64,000 nucleotides of DNA from Centroberyx gerrardi (lineage: Eukaryota; Chordata; Actinopteri; Beryciformes; Berycidae). The stretch spans positions 6,942,001 to 7,006,000 of the forward strand of contig NC_136001.1 of NCBI RefSeq assembly GCF_048128805.1. Reading direction: 5' to 3'. A program made the position numbers and the translations under genes. How positions within the stretch are numbered: position 1 is the stretch's first letter; each line of letters starts with the position of its first letter. The notes beneath the pieces are model-generated. The model was not told where the DNA came from, searched no databases, and saw only the letters and a program-made list of their open reading frames with translations. Shown here one piece after another: positions 1 through 32,379 of this stretch.

Positions 1-220
1 CGGGGGCCGTGGCCTGATGTGCATCTATTTGGAGGTGCATCGATATGAAAATGTTTGGGATGAGTCTCATTAATGTGAGTTTGTCTCTTTAAACAAGGGT
101 GCCATAAACGCTGAAGAACGCCCCCCACCACCCTAAAGATTCAGTTCACATGGTCAATAAAAGCCGACAGACAAGTAGATTTTCCTTTGCAGCTTTACCC
201 CCAGTCTCGAGCTTTCAGCG

Positions 221-279
221 TGTGTGTGTGTGTGTGTGTGTGTGGAGGGGGCAGGGGCGGGGGGGGGGGGGGGGGGGGG
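221..279. repeat. (TG)n tract followed by a poly-G run
   Basis: About 12 TG units (221-244) are followed within 15 bp by a 21-nt run of G at 259-279. The run length is likely polymorphic and prone to assembly error. Confidence 0.9.
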
Positions 280-574
280 TCGCCCCGAAAGCCCCCTCTC
301 TCCGTGCTTTAACACCCCTCGGATCAGCTTATACTCAGCCTGCTACCCTCCCCCAAATCCCCAACACCCAGACAGAGAGAGAGAGAGAGAAATACAGTAT
401 ACGACAATGAAAGCCTAAAAACAGCATTGTCATTGGATAAATTGTTTTAATGATTATTTAGTAATGGAATGCTCTGTTAATCATTTTGAGAAGTAGTTTC
501 TTATTTCACTTATATTGTTAATACTGTCATTATCATTTTAATTTGTATTTGCGTATGGTATGTTGCTTTGGCAA

Positions 575-624
575 TAAGCACCTTTGTGTTTCATGCCAAT
601 AAAGCTCATTTGAATTTGAATTTG

Positions 625-678
<54 letters not shown>

Positions 679-680
679 GA

Positions 681-719
<39 letters not shown>

Positions 720-766
720 GGATTGGGAGAGAAAGAGGGAGAAAACAACAAAGACAGAGAGATAGA

Positions 767-812
<46 letters not shown>
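575..812 (+). repeat. LINE-type 3' tail plus long GA tract
   Basis: The words CAATAAAGCTCATTTGAAT and a GAATTTGAATTTGA motif match the 3' tail commonly seen on teleost non-LTR retrotransposons (family from memory, not searched). It runs directly into a compound (GA)n/(GACA)n tract to about 810. A related GAATT-type tail is at 41083-41125. Confidence 0.6.
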
Positions 813-814
<2 letters not shown>

Positions 815-1075
815 GGTGACACAGCTCACCCTCCTCATCCAAGTTCTCACTTTCCCAAACCAACAAACAGGAAACACATGAAGTTATTCTGCTGCCACAG
901 ATCCATGATGAAGAGTGAAGAGATGAAGAGTAAACGCTCAACAACTGTAGTGTGAAACTTGTGGTTTTGTTTCACAGACACTGAACTAACACTGATTCTG
1001 TTTCTCTTCACATATTTCAATAAAAGGATTCAGAATCTGACTTTTTGTAGTTCAGAGCAAACTGCAGCATCGTTT

Positions 1076-1124
1076 ACTCAACATTAACAAACAAAAACTA
1101 TCTCAGATAATACTGTGGTGGTGG

Positions 1125-1162
<38 letters not shown>

Positions 1163-1569
1163 ATTATAAGCATGGCTCCTGCAGGGCGGCAGAGTAGCAG
1201 ACTGCCTTGAGTTCATATATTGATAAATTAATCAGCAAAATCATTAAAATCAAAACTATCTTGATTAATATTGTGCTGGTGATGATGAAGCTGCTGCTGC
1301 TGAAGATGATGATGATGATTATTATTATTATACAAGCCATGACTCCAGCAGAACAGCCGATGATTCATCAAATAATCAATGAATAAAAAAATGATTAAAA
1401 TGAAAACGATCTCATATGAGATATATAGATTTCTTATAGGCCTAGATGTTTATCATTATTATTATTATACAAGCCATGACTAATGCAAAACAGACAATAC
1501 TCTTGAGTTCATATATTGATAAATTAATCAACAAAATCATTACAATGAAAAGTATCTCATACAGTATTG

Positions 1570-1613
<44 letters not shown>

Positions 1614-1740
1614 ATTGTTTTTATAGCTACTAGCTGACAGTCTTGGGTTCATCAAATAATCATTAATCAACAAAAGCATTAAAATGAAAACTACCATATT
1701 TTGCTGTAATGATGATGATGATGATGATATTATTTATTTT
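1076..1740 (+). repeat. Composite tandem array with GAT/ATT microsatellites
   Basis: About five diverged units of about 140 bp follow one another. Each contains a block resembling GTTCATATATTGATAAATTA, then AAAATCATTAAAATGAAAAC, then a (GAT)n or (ATT)n tract, then ACAAGCCATGACT. Units begin near 1076, 1208, 1361, 1503 and 1643. The microsatellite length differs in each unit, so the larger unit was duplicated with the microsatellite inside it. Confidence 0.75.
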
Positions 1741-1840
1741 ATTCTATTTTTATATAGACTAATAATACTAATATCGGAATAATTCTAATTTTATTTTTAT
1801 TGTATTATTATATTATGATAACACACAGCAGCAGGGCCTG

Positions 1841-1984
1841 GTGTGTGTGTGTCTGTGTGTGTGTGTGTGTGTGTTGTGTGTCAGTAGCTCAGACACCGCA
1901 GTGTGTCCGCTGATTTACGTGCACTGTGCGCCACCCACATACACCCATCTACTGTGCACAAACACTGAACACTGGTTCATTAAA

Positions 1985-2031
<47 letters not shown>
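1841..2031. repeat. (TG)n and (CA)n tracts
   Basis: An interrupted TG tract lies at 1841-1874 and a perfect CA tract at about 1987-2031, with about 110 bp of unique sequence between them. The two are complementary and could pair as an imperfect inverted repeat. Confidence 0.85.
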
Positions 2032-2035
<4 letters not shown>

Positions 2036-2319
2036 AATGAATCATAAATCCTGCTACACCCAGATAAATAACAATACTGCAGCACGAAAAGCCACTGTTA
2101 TATTCTTATAGGGACTTATAGTCAATATCAATTTATATTAATGTATTTATTTTAATCTCCTATGGTAACTCTATAATATTCCTATAATATTCCTGCAGGG
2201 ACTTGCAGTGTTTTTCTGTGATGTTTGCGCGGCATCCCTCTATAAGCTATGACGGGATGACTACAGTTGTTTTTCGTCAGGAATAAATAAATAAATGGAG
2301 GGGAAATGAAAGCACTCAC

Positions 2320-2350
2320 CGGCCAGCGTGATGTGAAGCAGGCCCGGCAT
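2320..2350 (-). CDS. Candidate first coding exon of an unidentified minus-strand gene (partial)
   Basis: On the minus strand an ATG at 2350 opens MPGLLHITLA plus one base of a further codon. It is followed directly by a perfect donor GTGAGT at 2319-2314, giving 31 coding nt ending in phase 1. The strong donor right after a short hydrophobic opening suggests a first exon, possibly the start of a signal peptide, with the rest of the gene beyond the left edge. About 125 bp upstream is a (GGA)n tract. I do not recognise the protein. In mammals genes near MCM2 include TPRA1, PODXL2 and ABTB1, but nothing here ties the exon to any of them. It could also be a chance ATG plus donor. Confidence 0.35.
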
Positions 2351-2471
2351 CTCTGCTGCAGTGTCTGGACGGAGATTAACGGACGCTTCAGATGCAGATG
2401 GTCGCTGAGTTGAAGGAACGGAAGCCGTCAGGAAAACGCCGTCCTCATGTTTGTCTGTCTGTATGGAGAGA

Positions 2472-2557
2472 CACACGGGAGGAGGAGGAGGAGGAGGAGG
2501 AGGAGGAGGAGGAGGAGGAGGAGGAGGAGGAGGAGGAGGAGGGAGGGGGGGGGGGGT
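2472..2557. repeat. (GGA)n tract ending in a G run
   Basis: About 21 GGA/GAG units (2478-2541) are followed by GGGAGGGGGGGGGG. The strand is pure purine and G-rich, so triplex or G-quadruplex formation is possible. It lies just upstream of the candidate exon at 2320-2350. The long E, R and P runs in the overlapping open frames are artefacts of it. Confidence 0.9.
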
Positions 2558-2699
2558 CCGGCAGTCGGTCTGAACCGGGATGTAACTGGTCAAACCGGGA
2601 CTATCTGCAGCGGCGGAATCAGGTTAGCAGCTGGCTGTCGTTGCCTCGAGCGGCCGCTAGATGCCGCGCTCATTGATTTGCGTTGACTTGTGCTGCGTT

Positions 2700-4667
2700 C
2701 AGGTGCGCCTCGTAAAGTAGTACTTCCGATTTTAAATAAAAAAAAAAAAAAAGGTAAATAAAACGTGTTGGCGCATTCAAGTGCTCCCACAAAACTCCTA
2801 TTCCAATGTGGTGAGTTGTGAATACGATTTGTCGTTGCATTCAAGTGCTTTTGGTCGGAAATAAGAACAAAATGGACCAAAGGTAGCTTTATTTGGTAGC
2901 TGTTGTTTTATGTTAAATTCAAGCGACACATAGAGCTAGTTTGTGCTGCAGTGGTAGACTGGGGTGGAGAAAAGGTGCATTAAATTGATGTTTTCATTAT
3001 GTTGTTTGTTTTTGTACTATATGAGGTATAGTACATAGAGATATAACAGTTAAACAAAAAAAACAGTTAAACTGTTATTAGTTTAAACTGTTTTATCTGG
3101 TCTAGTATGTATATGATGCATGTATATGACGTAGTATAGGATGTATATACTTATGTAGCCTAGTATGTATGATGTATTATGGTATATGATGGTATGTAAA
3201 GCCCTTTGAGACTTGACTGTGATAAAGGGCTTTACAAATAAACTAGATTATTCATTAAAAACAATAATGCATGGCAATTAAAAATTCAGACTGAAAAGTG
3301 AAAAAACTAATACTAATTATTCACATTGAACGCCAAACAACCACCTATTATAAAATGCATTACTTTTTCCATTACTTGTTGATAGGGCTTCCATGCTCTT
3401 CGCCCCCTAAATCCCACACATTATAGAAAATTCCAACTTTCCCAGTCATGTTTATCAGTTCGTTGGGTCATTCAGGTCATTCAGCCCGTGGGAATTACAG
3501 GATTTGTGACTGTACCTGAATGCAGCATTGAGCCTTCAAGACTTCATGACATCAGTCTGAACCCTGAAAATCATGCATTAACATTTACAGTCAAGACATT
3601 TAGCTCTTATCCAAAGTGACTTACAGTTGGTAAAACCAGTAATTAGATAAGTGTTCAGTTATGAGAAGAGAAGTGGAGATAAAATAAAGAACTACACATT
3701 AAGACAGGCGTTTAGCAAATACAACAAATTTAATATCAAAACACAGATCCAGAATCCCACAGGAGAAGATATCACACAAATCATTTTCTTTTGACTTATT
3801 TTTTTTACAATGTGTGAGCCAGAGTCAGGATCAATTCACCATCAATGTTTTGGTTTTCATTTACATTCTGTTATCCAATCCAGTAGTGTTTGCTTGTCAT
3901 TTTTTTGTTTTGTTTTTGTTTTATTGGTTTCAACTTTAAAATTTGACTTTACCAAAATTCGCAATTTGTTTGTTTTTTGTTAAACTAGTGCAAATAACCT
4001 AATTTCAAAAGTCTCATTGGTTATTGACAGATTACTCATTCTTGAGTATTGATTCAAGACAGAATACAGGGAAAAAAATAATAACTTTGAGCTAAATTCA
4101 CTTCCTAATTCAGATGAAAGTGAATCGATCCCGACTCTGTTGTGAACATCCAAACATCACAGCTGCATCGAGCAGAAAGACCTGAAATAGAAAGGTCTAG
4201 TCAGCGAGTTTTTATAATGTCCTCAATCTTGTAACAGCGGCATCACAGAAGCATTAAGTGGATCGATAACAAATCCTGTTTCCTCTCTCCAACGATACAG
4301 AGACAAACATGTACAATTATTTACAACCAGCCGAACCCTGAAGGCAGATCCAGAGACAGACATGGGACGAGGATGGAGGAAGAAAACCACAGGAGAAGAC
4401 GTTTGTGTCACTAAATCTCCCATAAATAGATCTGAAGAGTTATATTCTATTCCAATCTGAGGAAAACAGTAGCAGGAGTTACCAGACGTTTACCATTCAA
4501 ATCTCTAAAATATGTAGATAGTTTGTCCAAGTGTTATTTTGTCAACTACAGGTTTGTGTTTCCTACTTCCTTTTAAAAAGAACCATCAGTTTTCTTTTTC
4601 ACATTTTTGCAATAAACCACTTTCATAACGGTTGTAGATTGTTTTCATTTTGGAATCAAACTCTTTG
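2700..4667. other. Non-coding interval left of mcm2
   Basis: No coding potential is seen. It contains a retroelement-type tail at 3187-3265 (TAAAGCCCTTTGAGAC followed by AAAGGGCTTTACAAATAAAC) and, near 3590-3640, a reversed copy of the teleost repeat tail normally read as TAAGTCGCTTTGGATAA. The rest is AT-rich unique sequence. Confidence 0.6.
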
Positions 4668-4680
4668 TTTATTTGCGGTG
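4487..4680. repeat. Dispersed repeat copy (ATCATTCAA / AGAGGATCC family)
   Basis: A diverged copy of a family also seen at 7865-8010, 17590-17860, 20040-20250 and 61105-61215. Shared words are CATTCAAAT, TCTCTAAAAT, a short AGAGGATCCA-like block and CCTTTAAAAAG. Here the core is CATTCAAATCTCTAAAATAT followed by CTTCCTTTTAAAAAGAACC. Confidence 0.45.
4668..4673 (-). terminator. Possible polyadenylation signal of mcm2
   Basis: TTTATT on the plus strand is AATAAA on the minus strand. It is about 545 nt downstream of the mcm2 stop codon at 5218-5220, a plausible 3' UTR length. Another AATAAA lies further out near 3930, so the end used is uncertain. Confidence 0.3.
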
Positions 4681-5217
4681 ACACAATAAACTGCCAACAC
4701 TGGATCTTTAAATCTATCTTGCTTGCAAACCACCAAAGAATCTACTGGAAACACTGTGTGAACAGTGAGAATATATCTGCTTGCTGAAGCCTTTTCATAC
4801 CAGCTAGGTTGAAGCATTTTTCAACAAACACTTCAACACACATCCACCTCTCTCACTGCTGCTGAGCCAGGATTAAATACTGTCAAATTAGGTCGTCACA
4901 CAGCATTTAAAGCTGTCTGTGGAGCAAAGACGCAACGTTTTGAGGTGGAAACGTTTGCAGATCAGACATTTCGCGACAATCTCCCGCCCGGCATTTTCCC
5001 TCTACATCAGGTGTTCTTTCAGCATTTTCCAACCGGTTCAAGCCCAAATGTGAGAAATTGGGAGTCCGTAGAGTCCAGTATGAGGAAAACACAAGTTCTC
5101 CTTTCCATGTGGGGGGAGCCGGCCAAAAAACAGGCCCACCCACGACCTGTTCTGGGTCCCGAAATATAGTTCATGAAACAATAATATGGGGAAAAGGGGG
5201 AAGAGGTTTAGAGGGAT

Positions 5218-18792
<13,575 letters not shown>

Positions 18793-18970
18793 TGTTTCAC
18801 GTCTGTCTTTCTCTGCCTCTTCCAAGCAACAACTTCTTCCTGCCTGGACTCACTTTTCGCGCGAAACGACCACGTGATTCACAAAGCCCGCGAAAAGTCA
18901 TGAATATTCAACGAGAACGACTGACGCTTCGCTTCTTAATTGGCCAGTGTGGTTTAGGGGGCGGGAACTG
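18793..18970 (-). promoter_or_regulatory. mcm2 promoter with E2F-type sites
   Basis: Immediately upstream of the mcm2 start codon lie a perfect palindromic E2F motif TTTTCGCGCGAAA (18854-18866), an E-box CACGTG (18871-18876), a second E2F-like GCCCGCGAAAA (18886-18896), an inverted CCAAT box (ATTGG, 18939-18943) and GGGGGCGGGAA (18957-18967), which combines a GC box with an E2F half-site. MCM genes are known E2F targets in vertebrates; binding here is inferred from motifs only. Confidence 0.7.
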
Positions 18971-19224
18971 GGTGTGCAGTGCGTTTGGTTTCATTCACAG
19001 AGCGAGTGGAGCTTGTTCAGCTGAGTAGATGGTAACGCCTGTGAATTTAAACGGTGCGGGCCGTAAATCAAAACAAGCCCACCCCTCTGTTAGCATGGTT
19101 GGAGGCTGTGCTGAGGGTGGAGTTTATTATAATCTCGCGTGATATTTTTTCCCGGGAATACTTGGGCGGCATCCAAACATGTTTCGCTGCTCCTCGTGTC
19201 CTCTCTTCCCTCACTCTCCTTCTA

Positions 19225-19860
19225 CCTAAAGGAAACTACAGGGCCACGTCCCAGAACTTTGTATTTGTCCTCATTTCCTCCCTTCCCTTACCAATGTTCT
19301 TCTCCTACTAAGAGGAAACTAGGGGAGCATCCCAAAACTGTTCACTTCTCCTCACTTCATCTCCTTCCTGACTGAGATTTTCCTCCTACTGAAAGGAAAC
19401 TATGGGAGCATCCAAGAACTTTTCATTACTCCACACTTCCTCCCTTCCCTCACTAACACCGTTTTTACCAAAAGGAAACTAGGGATTTGTCTTAAAACTT
19501 TTCAGTTCTCCTCACTTCATCTCCTCCCTGACTGAGATTCCCCTGCTACTGAAAGGAAACTAGGAGTGTGTCCCAAAACTGTTCATTACTCCTCATTTCC
19601 TCACTACCACTTTCTCATAACAAAGATACTCTGCCTATATCACTAAGAAACTAGGGTCCATCCTATAACTTTTAATTCCTTCTCATTTAATCCTTTGCCT
19701 CACAAAAAAAGTTCCTATACCACAAGGAAGGAAGAAAGGAGGGACGCGTCCCGAAACTTTGCATTCCTCTTCTTTTCCTCCCTTCCCTCTCTCCCAAACA
19801 CTCTCCTCCTACAAGGAAGTAACGAGGGAAGGAAGTGAGGAAAAGGAATGAGAGAAGATA
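19225..19860. repeat. Degenerate minisatellite, about 80-bp unit
   Basis: The block AAAGGAAACTAGGG(AGCATCCC)AAAACT followed by a TTCACTTCTCCTCACTTC-like pyrimidine stretch recurs near 19231, 19310, 19396, 19474, 19551, 19645 and 19730, with spacing of 76-94 bp. Units are 70-90% alike by eye. The array lies about 450 bp upstream of the mcm2 start codon. Confidence 0.75.
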
Positions 19861-20039
19861 ATTTCTGCACTTCTGGATCACAGATGAGAAGCCAATTGAT
19901 TGGTGATCTCATGCTAATCAATGTCCTCTGAAATCTTGTAAAATTCTTGAAAAAATGTCTCAATATGTTGACATCAAGTCAACATACTACATATGAAGAG
20001 TTAATTTGGTGTATAGCCTATTGATTTTGTAAGTAAAAA

Positions 20040-20250
20040 AAATCTTACTTTATGTTCATCATTCAACATATTTCTAAAATATAGAGGATACAGTTGGCAT
20101 AAGTGTTGTCATTTCTTTTTTTTAACCAAGGACTTAAGTCACCTATTATCCTTAACAAAGTACTATCATTTGTTTAAATTTTGTGTTATCCATAATTTTG
20201 TAAGAGTGGGTGTCACATTTTTCAAATGGGGGAAATCTTGTTTTAGATTA
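20040..20250. repeat. Dispersed repeat copy (ATCATTCAA / AGAGGATCC family)
   Basis: It contains GTTCATCATTCAACATATTT, ATAGAGGATACAGTTGGCAT, GTGTTGTCATTTC, ACTTAAGTCACCTATTATCC and GGGTGTCACATTTTTCAAA. This is the longest and most complete copy in the window. Confidence 0.55.
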
Positions 20251-21879
20251 TATTTGTCTTTACATTTTAAAAGCAGTATGGATGCTGTTGAAAAGCAGAG
20301 CGAACCCAAGCAAGACAAAGGTAGAGTGGCAAAAAAAACACCTAAAATTATAATGCACTGAATGGAAAAGAAAAAGACTAAACCAACACCTGAAGTTTAA
20401 TAATCATCATTTATGTTCATTCATTAAATCATTCATTCAATATAACATTGCCCCTTTCAAATATCACCCTGCATTTTAACAGCATGTAATAAAACAAACA
20501 CATTAACATATATACAGTATCAAAACAACATAAGAGCTCCTCCATCTGAAAAAAACAAAACAAAAAAAAAACAAAACAAGTAAATCACAATGCAAAGTTT
20601 TCAGTGCAGCAAATAAATAAATATTTCACAAGGGAATTACTTGCTAATCCGTTCATTGGTATCAAAATTCAAAATGGCCGCCATGGACGTTCAGCCCAAA
20701 CAGATTAGGGGTTTAAAAAACATAACATAAAAAAAAAAAAAATAAACTATGTAAATCACATTCAGAGTACAACAGAGAAATCAACCAGACTGGAATCTTA
20801 ACTGTGTTTCTCCATGTTAAATACTCAATATATAAGTTTTGGGACAGTGAGCTGAGGAATTTATTTAATGTAGTTTAACATTAACATGGAGATCAGTATA
20901 GACCAATAACCAGCTAAATGTCTTTTCCTTTTTTTTATCATATTCATCTGTTTAAGTTGAAATAATTTCCGTAAGTGAGCAGCAGAAGTGATGTTTTTTG
21001 ATAGTGCCGCTGTTTTAACATGGTTCAACAAGGTCAGTAAACGCCCAAAATCCTAAAATCAAACGTTCATATTCATGTTTTGTTATGAAATCCATATTAC
21101 TTTGTGAGTTTTGGTTTGTAATGATGATTTTAACATGGAAACCAAAGCTAAAGTATCACCGAAAGCTAACAGTCTGTTGTTTTAGCTCATATTTATCAAG
21201 ATTTCTTTTCAATAGATGTACAGCAGTAACTTCTAATGAGGACAGAGAATGTTTTGTTAGCACTACCATGAAATTAAGTATTTGTCTCCCATTCATTGTC
21301 AATGGGACAACAGCTCCAGTCTGATGAACTCCTAGATTATAGTCTTGGGTCTCTGGTTTCCAGCTTCAACTGGAAACAGTAATAACATGAGGAAATTCTT
21401 AAATTTGACTGATGTTCCCTTTGCAAAATCAAACATGTTAATTTAGTGTATGATAAGAGGTTCATGTTGCATTCATGTCACATGGGAAAGACGAGCTTCC
21501 TACTTGAAAACACTGTTCAGCTTTCAAGACGTAAATATAACTTGGGAACTTGGAATTTGAAGAAAATGCCTGAAGTCAGGTTTAGGGAATGATATATTAA
21601 CTTTAAATAAAATGAACAAAAAAGAGAGAAAAAAAATCATTACATCAGTTGTTTTGTCATCGCAACTCTTAATACCATGGCAGGAGACAACTACTTGTTG
21701 ACTGTGGTTGACACCGTTTGGTTTGCTTAAACATATATCACCCATTTTTTTTGTGATTTGTGTACTATTTCACTATTTATTTTACTTTGCCTATAGTTTT
21801 AATTCATCTGTTGTTGCCTTTGCTTCTCTTTTGATTTTTATTATTGTATTGTATGTTTGTTTTGCTATTGTATTATTTT

Positions 21880-21950
21880 TTTATTCTGTTAAACACCTTG
21901 TAAACTCTGTTTAAGAAAGGTGCTATTTAAATAAGGTTTTTATCATCAAG
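21880..21950 (+). repeat. LINE-type 3' tail fragment
   Basis: TTAAACACCTTGTAAACTCT followed by AAGGTGCTATTTAAATAAGG has the form of a non-LTR retrotransposon tail, like those at 13225-13345 and 52970-53050. Confidence 0.45.
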
Positions 21951-22506
21951 AGCAACCAAAGTCTACAGAATAATTAAATTACAGCGTGTGACTGCTTTAA
22001 ACGAGTTCAAACACCTGAACACTTTCCAAGTGTGACATGAATGCAGCATCAGGTTAATCTCAGGCTAAGTGTTATTGTAGGGTTATAACTGTATAAGATA
22101 CAACTGTATATTATAAAAAAATTAAGTATAAAGGTTACCTTCTTGCTGATGCCCAAAGAGCAAGCAAAGCATTCTGCTATAATATCACTGATATACTGCA
22201 TTTCATTCAAGATCCAAATGGAGTCTTAATGTTAGTCTGTTAACCGTTCAGCACAGTGTTTTAATATGAACTTCACCTGGTTCTCTATAGGCAGAGGCTT
22301 GTATCTATAAAAAGGTGCAACACTGAAGAGATCTAGATTTTTTTAAATCCACCATTGACTCCCTATTTTACTCCTGGAACTAGATTGTGTTTCCAAACTC
22401 TTACTGGAAATGTGTTTGTCGCCTGGCAAACCCGGCTAAGTGAAAACTTCTATCTGGTATACAAATTGTTGAGTCATGATTTTCACTAGTAAAAACCTCA
22501 CAGACT

Positions 22507-22641
22507 GGGGCGTCCTGGTGGCTCAGTGGTCTAAGGCGCGTACCGTGTAAACACAACATTCTCGACTCCAATCTCTCACAATCTTTCCTGTCACTCTCTA
22601 CTTGGAACTGTGTAAAGAAGGCAAAAATGCCCAAAAAAATC
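22507..22641 (+). mobile_element. tRNA-derived SINE, family A copy 1
   Basis: The head GGGGCGTCCTGGTGGCTCAG then TGGTCTAAGGCGC resembles a tRNA A-box region. After a degraded B-box it has the body TTCCTGTCACTCTCTACTT and the tail AAAGAAGGCAAAAATGCCC. A second copy is at 57761-57892 with tail AATAAAGGCAACAAATGCC. It is non-coding and likely inactive. It is not a functional tRNA gene because no closed cloverleaf forms. Confidence 0.65.
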
Positions 22642-23183
22642 CTTTCTTTCCTTGTCTACAGGTGATAATCTCCAGACTTGCTTTCTATCAGGAAGCAGTG
22701 GGAGCAACTGGGACCTCAGTGATTTCAGTGTCACAACCCTTTACAGACAGACGGCTCTGTCTACAGGTAGCTGAAGGCATCACAGCCACATCTGGTGTTC
22801 AGTCTTGTGTACCGTGGGTTCAGTATTGGCTCAACTCCCAACAAGAAGCAACACTGATTTCCCTTCATTTCAAGATAAAAGAGCAAACTGAGGAAAAATG
22901 TGATGGTGATGAATGGCACTCAAAAAAAGTACTTGGTAAGAAACTGGTAAGAGAGACAGATGGACATTTTAGGCTTCCAGACAAAAAAGTTTCCTATTCC
23001 TTGTCCTCACTTCTGAACAGTTTGGTTTTGAGAGAGATGTAATATAGGAAATAGGAAAACATAAAACAACAGGAAATAATGGGTGGGAGAGCTGGATAAC
23101 AGGAATCTATCAAATTAATGTGAGTTGTATGTCCAGTAAACCTGAAATCCTGAAAAACTTTGAAAAGTTTTAAGAGGAGCAAG

Positions 23184-23430
23184 GCTTCAAAATAAAAGCC
23201 CTCCAGAGGGCAGATGAGGCAAAAGTGGGGTTTCCAAGTAAAATCCCTCCAGAAAGATGCTGCAGGAACGATTCTGCTTCAAAATAAAAGCCCTCCAGGA
23301 GGAAGTTGCAGGGTGAACAGGGCTTCAAAATGAAAAGTCCTTCAAGGAACGGCTGGCAGGAGGAGGAGGGCTTCAAAATAAAAGCCCTCTGGGAGTAGAT
23401 TGCAGGCAGCTTCAAAATAAGAGCGCTCCA
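23184..23430. repeat. Minisatellite, about 45-bp unit (GCTTCAAAATAAAAGCCCTC)
   Basis: Six units start at about 23184, 23231, 23276, 23322, 23370 and 23409. The core GCTTCAAAATAAAAGCCCTC is followed by variable GC-rich sequence including CAGGAGGAAG and TTGCAGG. The unit length is a multiple of 3 in places, so the minus strand stays open for 81 codons with a repeated FILKP / FYFEAE pattern. This is probably a by-product of the repeat. Confidence 0.75.
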
Positions 23431-23613
23431 GAAAACAAAGTGAAAGGAGGAGTGTGATGTTCGGTAGCTCAGTAATGTTTGTCCGTCTGTGTGACAAGGC
23501 AGGAGTATGTCAAAGTCAAATTCCTACATCCCATCCTACTCACCTATATCTGCGTGTGTCTGCATCGGTATGGTGTGACTTGTGGGTCTGTGTACGAGGC
23601 TGTACGAGGCACA

Positions 23614-23618
<5 letters not shown>

Positions 23619-23664
<46 letters not shown>
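23619..23664. repeat. (TG)n microsatellite
   Basis: About 22 uninterrupted TG units, about 180 bp downstream of the pigu stop codon in transcript sense. Confidence 0.9.
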
Positions 23665-23665
<1 letters not shown>

Positions 23666-23844
23666 AAATGTCCTGTCTGAAGACCTGTGTGGCTTCAAAG
23701 CCTTCGATCCTCTTCGGTTTGTGTTTGTTCCCTTTGAGGTACGAGCGTGACCTCGGAGCAGTTTCTCCTCTCCTGGTAGAGGCTGTGATCCAGGTGGTTT
23801 GTGTATTATGAGTGTGTGTGTAAGTGTGTTGAAGTGTGTGTGTT

Positions 23845-32379
<8,535 letters not shown>

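Larger units (their letters stand above)
1..2319. other. Gene-free, repeat-rich left flank
   Basis: No credible coding region is seen here. The stretch holds a (TG)n plus a 21-nt G run (221-279), a LINE-type 3' tail followed by a long GA tract (about 580-810), a composite GAT/ATT tandem array (1076-1740) and two CA/TG tracts (1841-1874, 1988-2031). The open frames are products of these simple repeats (VCVCV, SLSLS, HTHTH). Confidence 0.75.
18971..23844. other. Intergenic region between mcm2 and pigu
   Basis: No convincing gene is seen. It holds an 80-bp minisatellite (19225-19860), a dispersed repeat (20040-20250), a retroelement tail (21890-21945), a SINE (22507-22641), a 45-bp minisatellite (23184-23430) and a TG tract (23619-23664). 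The pigu 3' UTR must lie at the right end, but I see no clear AATAAA on the minus strand near 23845. A short frame at 20278-20361 is discussed as a finding. Confidence 0.6.

Noticed and set aside
533..944. Open frames rich in SLSLS or ERERE near 600-900
   Set aside because: They are translations of the GA/CT tract with no conserved protein features.
2261..2676. Long frames with poly-Pro, poly-Glu and poly-Arg
   Set aside because: Produced by the (GGA)n repeat. Only the short ATG-plus-donor at 2320-2350 was kept as a candidate.
19225..19860. CRISPR-like or regulatory array
   Set aside because: About 80-bp degenerate tandem units without discrete spacers; a minisatellite.
22507..22580. tRNA gene
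   Set aside because: A-box similarity only. The B-box is decayed and the SINE body and tail follow.
22602..23042. 146-codon plus frame between mcm2 and pigu
   Set aside because: It begins inside a SINE tail and has no family resemblance or splice support. It remains a weak possibility only.
23184..23430. CRISPR-like direct repeat array
   Set aside because: Units are diverged, contiguous and in vertebrate DNA; it is a minisatellite.
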